Assembly: GCA_002838185.1 (NCBI GenBank)
Contig: CP017948.1
Coordinates: 1,674,001 to 1,738,000 of the forward strand
Direction: 5' to 3'
Length of the DNA: 64,000 nt
Source of the DNA: Tenericutes bacterium MO-XQ
GTDB lineage: Bacteria > Bacillota_I > Bacilli_A > Acholeplasmatales > Acholeplasmataceae
Shown: one piece after another, positions 59,867-64,000 of the stretch
Numbering within the stretch: the stretch's first letter is position 1
How the letters are laid out: each line of letters opens with the position of its first letter
The notes under the pieces: generated by a model
The model's database searches: none
Seen by the model: the letters and a program-made list of their open reading frames with translations, nothing else
Told to the model about the DNA's origin: nothing
Translations under genes and position numbers: made by a program

Positions 59867-59996
59867 CTCTATTTCTCTCCATATTTACATATAATTTAGC
59901 ATAAAATGCTTTCATTTTCAATAAGGTTTCTATCTATTTAAGAACTTTTTAAGTTTTATATATGTCTTAAACAATAAAAATATGTTTACTTCCAAA

Positions 59997-60890
59997 CTAA
60001 TTTTTTATTTTTCTACTCATATTAAAATAGCCAAGATAAAGTAAAATACAAGCGATAACAGCTGAACCAATCATCAACCAAATCATATCGACATGTTGTC
60101 CAAACACACCTAACTCATTAACTCCAAAATAAAGTTTAATCCTTTCAAATGCATCTACCGGCACAGTTGTTTGTAGTGCTGTTAAAGACTGATCTAACAT
60201 AATATTCTTGAGTAAAATAGTCATGTGAGTAAATGGGAAAACCGATGAGACATATTGAATACCACTGCTAAAGTTAGCCAGTGGAAAATAAATACCACAT
60301 ATAAATCCAATCAGTGTACCTAAAATCCCAGATAAAGTACCAAAGGCATTGACTGATTTAAGCAGTGTTGTTAAATAAATCATTAACGATGATGATATAA
60401 ATGTAAAGAACAACAACAATAAAGAAGTTTTAATGATAACTTCAAATGTGTACCAATAGCCACTTACTATACCAGCATATAAAATTGTAAATCCCCACAT
60501 GATGAGTGTGAAAAATATAGTGACTATGATTGCAGAAACATAATAACTAAAAATGATCTTATATCTTTTAACTGGTGTAACTAAATAAGCATCTAATGCT
60601 CTTTGTTCTAAGTCAGTAATAACATTACCCATAATCCCCAGAGATAAAGAGATTGTATTAACGACCAAAATGCCACCCATCATATTGCTTATTTTTACAA
60701 AATCAACAAATCCTCTTGTAAAAATACCCTCTTCTTGGAGTTCTCTTAAATTACTCACATAGCTTTCACCAATAAATAGGAAATATAACGCCAAAAGGAT
60801 AATAACGCTTAAAAACGAGAAAAAGACAGCTGTTTTATCTCTTAAGAATTTAAGCATGTGTCTTTTGACTAATGCAACAAACTCATACAT
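59997..60890 (-). CDS. ABC-2 type exporter permease
   Basis: A 297-residue permease with six helices in the ABC-2 pattern: an N-terminal cytoplasmic segment, helix about 24-44, a long extracellular loop, then a cluster of five helices. It pairs with the ATPase upstream, whose stop overlaps by eight bases. The start at 60890 is preferred because AAAGGATG lies six bases upstream; an ATG at 60899 sits directly behind that site. Substrate unknown (drug, lipid or peptide). Confidence 0.85.
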   Translation of the reverse strand: MYEFVALVKRHMLKFLRDKTAVFFSFLSVIILLALYFLFIGESYVSNLRELQEEGIFTRGFVDFVKISNMMGGILVVNTISLSLGIMGNVITDLEQRALDAYLVTPVKRYKIIFSYYVSAIIVTIFFTLIMWGFTILYAGIVSGYWYTFEVIIKTSLLLLFFTFISSSLMIYLTTLLKSVNAFGTLSGILGTLIGFICGIYFPLANFSSGIQYVSSVFPFTHMTILLKNIMLDQSLTALQTTVPVDAFERIKLYFGVNELGVFGQHVDMIWLMIGSAVIACILLYLGYFNMSRKIKN

Positions 60891-61791
60891 AAATTTCATC
60901 CTTTCCTACGACGTTAATAAAAACATCATCCATAGAACCTTTGACAATTTCAAATTGTTTAATATTTGATTTGAGTTCTTCAATCAAGAGTAACGTATCT
61001 TTGGTATCTTCAACGGTTATGATGAATTGATCAGCGATTTTTTCGTATGATCTTTTTAATGATTGTAATTTATCTTTAAATGCTTCTTTATCAAAAGGTA
61101 CAATTTTCATTCTATCGAAACTAAATTTTTCTTTTAAGTAAGCTGGTGTGCCTTGCACCATGATTTTACCCTTATTAATAATCACTACATGATCAGCATT
61201 TGCTGCTTCTTCCATATAATGCGTTGTAAGAAAGATTGTAATTCCTTTTTCTTCTTGAAGTCTTTTGATGACTTTCCACACGATTTGTCTTGTTTCTGGG
61301 TCTAATCCTGTTGTAGGTTCATCAAGCAACAATAACTCTGGATCTGCAAATAAAGCTCTTGCAATTTCTGTTCTACGCTTTTGCCCTCCGGAAAGTGTTT
61401 TAAATCTTTGATTCTCAAATTCTTTTAAATTAAGAAACTCCGATAGTTCTTCATATCTTTGAAGCACTTTTTCTTTGGTCTTAAGATAAAGTGCACCTCT
61501 ATAGATCAAGTTCTCTTTCACAGTTAGAACATCATCTAAAACATTGTTTTGAAAAACAACTCCTATTTTTTCTCTAAAATACTTATCTTCTGATTTCCCA
61601 TTTAAAAGGACTTCACCAGCATCTTTATTAAGCAGTGTTGTTATCACATTTATGGTTGTTGATTTCCCTGCTCCATTTGGTCCTAAAAAAGCGAATAAAC
61701 TCCCTCTTTTAACTTCAAACGAGATATCATCAACTGCGACAATATTCTTATATGATTTGATTAAATTTTTTACAGTAAGAATAGCATCCAT
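60883..61791 (-). CDS. ABC-2 type exporter ATPase
   Basis: A 302-residue ATPase of the DrrA/CcmA-like class. Walker A GPNGAGKSTTIN, Q-loop VFQNNVLDDVLTVKENL, signature LSGGQKRRTEIARA, Walker B LLLLDEPTTGLDPETRQ, and H-loop FLTTHYMEEAA are intact. A C-terminal extension of about 80 residues (DRMKIVPFDKEAF onward) is typical of the subfamily. The start at 61791 follows GAGGAAAAA. It forms an operon with the permease. Confidence 0.94.
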   Translation of the reverse strand: MDAILTVKNLIKSYKNIVAVDDISFEVKRGSLFAFLGPNGAGKSTTINVITTLLNKDAGEVLLNGKSEDKYFREKIGVVFQNNVLDDVLTVKENLIYRGALYLKTKEKVLQRYEELSEFLNLKEFENQRFKTLSGGQKRRTEIARALFADPELLLLDEPTTGLDPETRQIVWKVIKRLQEEKGITIFLTTHYMEEAANADHVVIINKGKIMVQGTPAYLKEKFSFDRMKIVPFDKEAFKDKLQSLKRSYEKIADQFIITVEDTKDTLLLIEELKSNIKQFEIVKGSMDDVFINVVGKDEIYV

Positions 61792-61931
61792 TATTTTTCC
61801 TCGCTTTTTTACTTCATTTTCATATATTATAACATTTTTTGATGTTTTAATAAGTGATTTCATGAAATCAAAAAAAATCCACCATATGTTTAGTGGAAAA
61901 ATCATAAAAATAATCTAAGAAATGAACTGAA

Positions 61932-62669
61932 TTATTTAGTAATATCTTTATTTTTGGGATCAAAAACTAATGTTGTCAAAACTTTATGTTCAAATATATC
62001 ATCAGTTTCTATCATTTTAATGGCAGCCATGAGTGGTACTGCAAAAAATACTTTTTCTTTATCATAGTCTAGTAAAGTTGTTACTCTTTGTAAGTATTTA
62101 TGTGCAAGATTATATTGATCTAATCTTAAGTTCACATACGTGTTTGCGATATCTAATATTGGATTTGCAAGTTTAGCATGTATCCAGTCCATAATGTAAT
62201 ACTCATTTCTAAAAATAACGACATGAGATGGTTGATAATCGAAATGACATAGATAGTTTTCATATTCAATCGTATCTAAAACATCTTGAGCGATGTGTTT
62301 AATATCTCTACTTAATTGACTCATCTCAATCCATCTTTTAAATACAATATGTGCATTTTCAAGTTCAAGAGCTTGATATTGATGCATTTCATGTTGGAGT
62401 TTTACAAAATCATCAATCAGTGATTCATCTACGTTACGCATTAAATAAAACCCAAGATTTTGATGACTCAAAAACGGCATTTTAATTTCATGTGCATTAA
62501 CTTTTTCTACTTCAGTAATATTCAAGTTTGTCTTGCGTAGTAAAATATCGTGTATATAAACTTCTTTATCTACCCATTCTTCTGGATAAAAATCGTCGTA
62601 TGTTTTATACACAAAATCGTCTTCGATATATACTTTTGCCATATGACCATGCTTTAGTATTGTTCTCAA
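61932..62669 (-). CDS. Aminoglycoside-phosphotransferase-like kinase
   Basis: A 245-residue protein of the APH/choline-kinase fold, without a recognisable complete ATP-binding N-lobe. The catalytic loop HFDYQPSHVV carries Asp, with His in place of the usual Asn, and the metal-binding Asp is in YIMDWIHAKLANPILDIANTYV (IMDW). Such proteins phosphorylate small hydroxyl compounds; the Asn to His change leaves activity uncertain. Monocistronic, upstream of the ABC-2 exporter in the same direction. Confidence 0.75.
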   Translation of the reverse strand: MRTILKHGHMAKVYIEDDFVYKTYDDFYPEEWVDKEVYIHDILLRKTNLNITEVEKVNAHEIKMPFLSHQNLGFYLMRNVDESLIDDFVKLQHEMHQYQALELENAHIVFKRWIEMSQLSRDIKHIAQDVLDTIEYENYLCHFDYQPSHVVIFRNEYYIMDWIHAKLANPILDIANTYVNLRLDQYNLAHKYLQRVTTLLDYDKEKVFFAVPLMAAIKMIETDDIFEHKVLTTLVFDPKNKDITK

Positions 62670-62702
62670 TATATCACTACCAAACTTTTTTTTATAATAA
62701 AA

Positions 62703-62723
62703 AACAAGGACAAAATCCTTGTT
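62703..62723 (-). terminator. Terminator after the 62727 gene
   Basis: AACAAGGA/TCCTTGTT hairpin and TTTTTTATT on the minus strand. Confidence 0.85.
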
Positions 62724-62726
62724 ACT

Positions 62727-63083
62727 TTACGTAGTTGTATTTAAAATAATATGGATAATCATGAATACAAACGTGATAGGTCCCATAATACGATGAAGTA
62801 TATAAAACTTCTTATTTTTAAGTTTATAAAACATCATACCAAATGCACCGGTTAAAAGTAATGCAATCAAAGTTAAAAGACCCGTAAGTCTTAATGAATC
62901 GTTAATGATTGCAACCACAAAATGGATGAGTGCTAAAGATGCCGCAGTCATCCCAAAAATCTTATGTTTAGATGCGAGCCATAAGACTGGTTTAATTTTT
63001 ACATATTTTTTTACTCCGTTAGTCATTGATAGCACAAAAAAGATGACGATGCTTATACCGAGTATACTAAGTAAAAGATCCAT
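62727..63083 (-). CDS. Small four-helix membrane protein with paired histidines
   Basis: A 118-residue membrane protein with four helices. Histidines occur at the ends of helices 2 and 4 (SKHKIFGMTAASLALIHF and ILHRIMGPITFVFMIIHII), a spacing like small b-type cytochromes or DUF4405-type proteins. Heme binding is only inferred. The start at 63083 follows GGAGG; a longer frame to 63122 lacks a ribosome site. No redox partner gene adjoins it. Confidence 0.7.
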   Translation of the reverse strand: MDLLLSILGISIVIFFVLSMTNGVKKYVKIKPVLWLASKHKIFGMTAASLALIHFVVAIINDSLRLTGLLTLIALLLTGAFGMMFYKLKNKKFYILHRIMGPITFVFMIIHIILNTTT

Positions 63084-63194
63084 GATTAACCTCCACCTTA
63101 TGATTTGTATATATCTTATCATAATTTTTCTAAGATTATACTAAAATTCTTTGAGTTTTAATCAATTCTTAATAAAAAACTATGTTTTTTTTAT

Positions 63195-63200
63195 GTTATA
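63195..63200 (+). promoter_or_regulatory. -10 element of the YczE-like gene
   Basis: Extended TGTTATAAT, about 36 bases before the start; a GTTGG/CCAAC hairpin (about 63213-63227) lies in the leader next to the ribosome site. Confidence 0.5.
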
Positions 63201-63235
63201 ATGTGTATTGGTTGGTAAAACCAACGGAGGCTGCA

Positions 63236-63889
63236 ATGAATCAGAAGTTTATGAATAAATATATATTACGCTTTTTCTTATATCTTTTTGGTGTTTTTGT
63301 TCTTGGTTTTGGAATAAACATATTATTCAGATCTACGCTTGGTGTAGGTGCATGGGATACAGTTAGTTATAACTTTAGTAAACTGATTGGTAGTACTTGG
63401 GGTTTAGCAGCTTTTATTGTTAATGTTACAGTACTATTGTTTGTATTATTTTATAAAAGAGATATCAAATATGCGGTTATATTAATTCCTATTATTAGTT
63501 TATCATTTGTCATAGATTTGTGGGATATTTTAATCCTAGGTAATTTAACAATCGATGCAGTTTGGCTGCAATATCTTTCATATGTCGGTGGAGCAGTTCT
63601 ATTATCTTTAGGTTTAGCATTAATCATTGTCTCAAGATTTCCAGCTATGGTGTATGATGAATTAACTGTAATCTTAATGAAAGTATTAAAAGTCAAAAGA
63701 TTTTTTACAATGCGTATTATGATTGAACTATTTGCAATTTTTCTCGCAATTAGTATCGGTTTCTTAGCGACTATAGGCTTTGGTGCGGTTAATGTTGGTA
63801 GTTTTATTTTAGCGATTGCCATTGGTCCTATGATTTCCGTGCATATAAAATGGTTGAATGCACTACTAAAAACAGAAAGTATTTCATAA
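63236..63889 (+). CDS. YczE/YitT-like membrane protein
   Basis: A 217-residue protein with about six helices. The first helix is followed by NILFRSTLGVGAWDTVSYNF, and the region PAMVYDELTVILMKVL is in the YczE/YitT manner. These are poorly characterised, transporter-like proteins. The ATG at 63236 follows CGGAGG at five bases; a longer frame runs back through the promoter. Single-gene unit, facing away from the minus-strand genes. Confidence 0.75.
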   Translation: MNQKFMNKYILRFFLYLFGVFVLGFGINILFRSTLGVGAWDTVSYNFSKLIGSTWGLAAFIVNVTVLLFVLFYKRDIKYAVILIPIISLSFVIDLWDILILGNLTIDAVWLQYLSYVGGAVLLSLGLALIIVSRFPAMVYDELTVILMKVLKVKRFFTMRIMIELFAIFLAISIGFLATIGFGAVNVGSFILAIAIGPMISVHIKWLNALLKTESIS

Positions 63890-63951
63890 TCCCTTCATTT
63901 AAAAAATAATGGATTCATGATAAAATAGAGATGTATTTAAGGAGGTATCGT

Positions 63952-64000
63952 ATGGAAAAGTTAAATTTTGATATTATTGAGCTAAAAGCTTATCGTACGA
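63952..64000 (+). CDS. Start of an unidentified gene (cut by window edge)
   Basis: ATG at 63952 after AAGGAGG at five bases, coding MEKLNFDIIELKAYRT before the window ends. An extended -10 (TGATAAAAT) lies about 30 bases upstream. Too short to identify. Confidence 0.8.
   Translation, partial: MEKLNFDIIELKAYRT

Noticed and set aside
1-64000. CRISPR arrays, prophage or conjugative modules
   Set aside because: No regularly spaced direct repeats, cas, integrase, capsid or relaxase genes were seen; the only mobile DNA is the IS200- and IS1182-type elements.

Overview
The window looks like a chromosome segment of a low-GC, AT-rich bacterium close to the Acholeplasmatales/Izemoplasmatales (wall-less relatives of Bacillus), not a UGA-recoding mycoplasma. 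Many genes end in TGA, the only tRNA-Trp seen reads UGG (anticodon CCA), and start sites carry Bacillus-like GGAGG/AGGTG ribosome sites. Gene blocks are Firmicute-like: rpsP-khpA-rimM-trmD, ylbF-ylbG, sufCDSUB, pstSCAB-phoU-phoPR, ccpA and a ComK-like protein. Mollicute-like traits are the many lipoproteins, the absence of wall or flagellar genes here, and Opp ATPases enlarged by coiled coils. The placement is inference. No rRNA, prophage or CRISPR array was seen.

Layout. 1-4.0 kb: a cut-off DUF2161 gene, exonuclease III, purine nucleoside phosphorylase, and a membrane protein/PadR/HAAS operon. 4.0-6.0 kb: an IS200-type element sits immediately downstream of a T-box leader (probable tyrosine specifier), next to ccpA; no aminoacyl-tRNA synthetase follows. 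6-14.5 kb: ribosome and RNA maintenance (rplS, trmD, rimM, khpA, rpsP, ylbG, ylbF, pseudouridine synthase, def, TrmH-type methylase, thiI, msrC, rpsD) with probable L19 and S4 leaders. 14.5-21.2 kb: pgk - XRE/cupin regulator - HPr-like - tpiA, a ComK-like gene, an MsmX-type ATPase, and a lipoprotein protease/pseudoprotease/PucR-like cluster. 21.2-26 kb: SUF iron-sulfur assembly. 26-28.5 kb: an unassigned structured RNA and membrane proteins. 28.4-40.6 kb: a complete oligopeptide transporter (oppA, B, C, D, F) with a large S41-like lipoprotein. 40.7-44.7 kb: pyruvate:ferredoxin oxidoreductase and a peroxiredoxin. 44.9-48.1 kb: tRNA-Leu, -Gln, -His and -Trp around two surface or membrane proteins. 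48.8-50.5 kb: an IS1182-family element inserted in a terminator hairpin. 50.5-57.9 kb: the phosphate regulon with a Pho box. 57.9-64 kb: an HTH/helical-repeat pair, a GGDEF protein, an ABC-2 exporter, a kinase-like protein, a small four-helix membrane protein and a YczE-like protein.

How it fits together. The genes describe a fermentative, peptide- and sugar-using anaerobe or microaerophile. Extracellular lipoprotein peptidases could feed the Opp system, MsmX would energise sugar importers, glycolysis ends in PFOR, SUF makes the clusters PFOR needs, and CcpA plus a regulatory HPr would report carbon status (cre-like sites precede ccpA, oppA and the sufC/RNA intergenic region). The most unusual observations are a phosphate-binding protein whose two lobes are in circularly permuted order, a PDZ-like insert in PstA, the T-box now facing an IS200 copy, the structured RNA at 26.1-26.3 kb, and paired proteins (protease/pseudoprotease, HTH/helical repeat) not readily matched to described systems. 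All identifications rest on reading motifs and gene order; no database search was possible.
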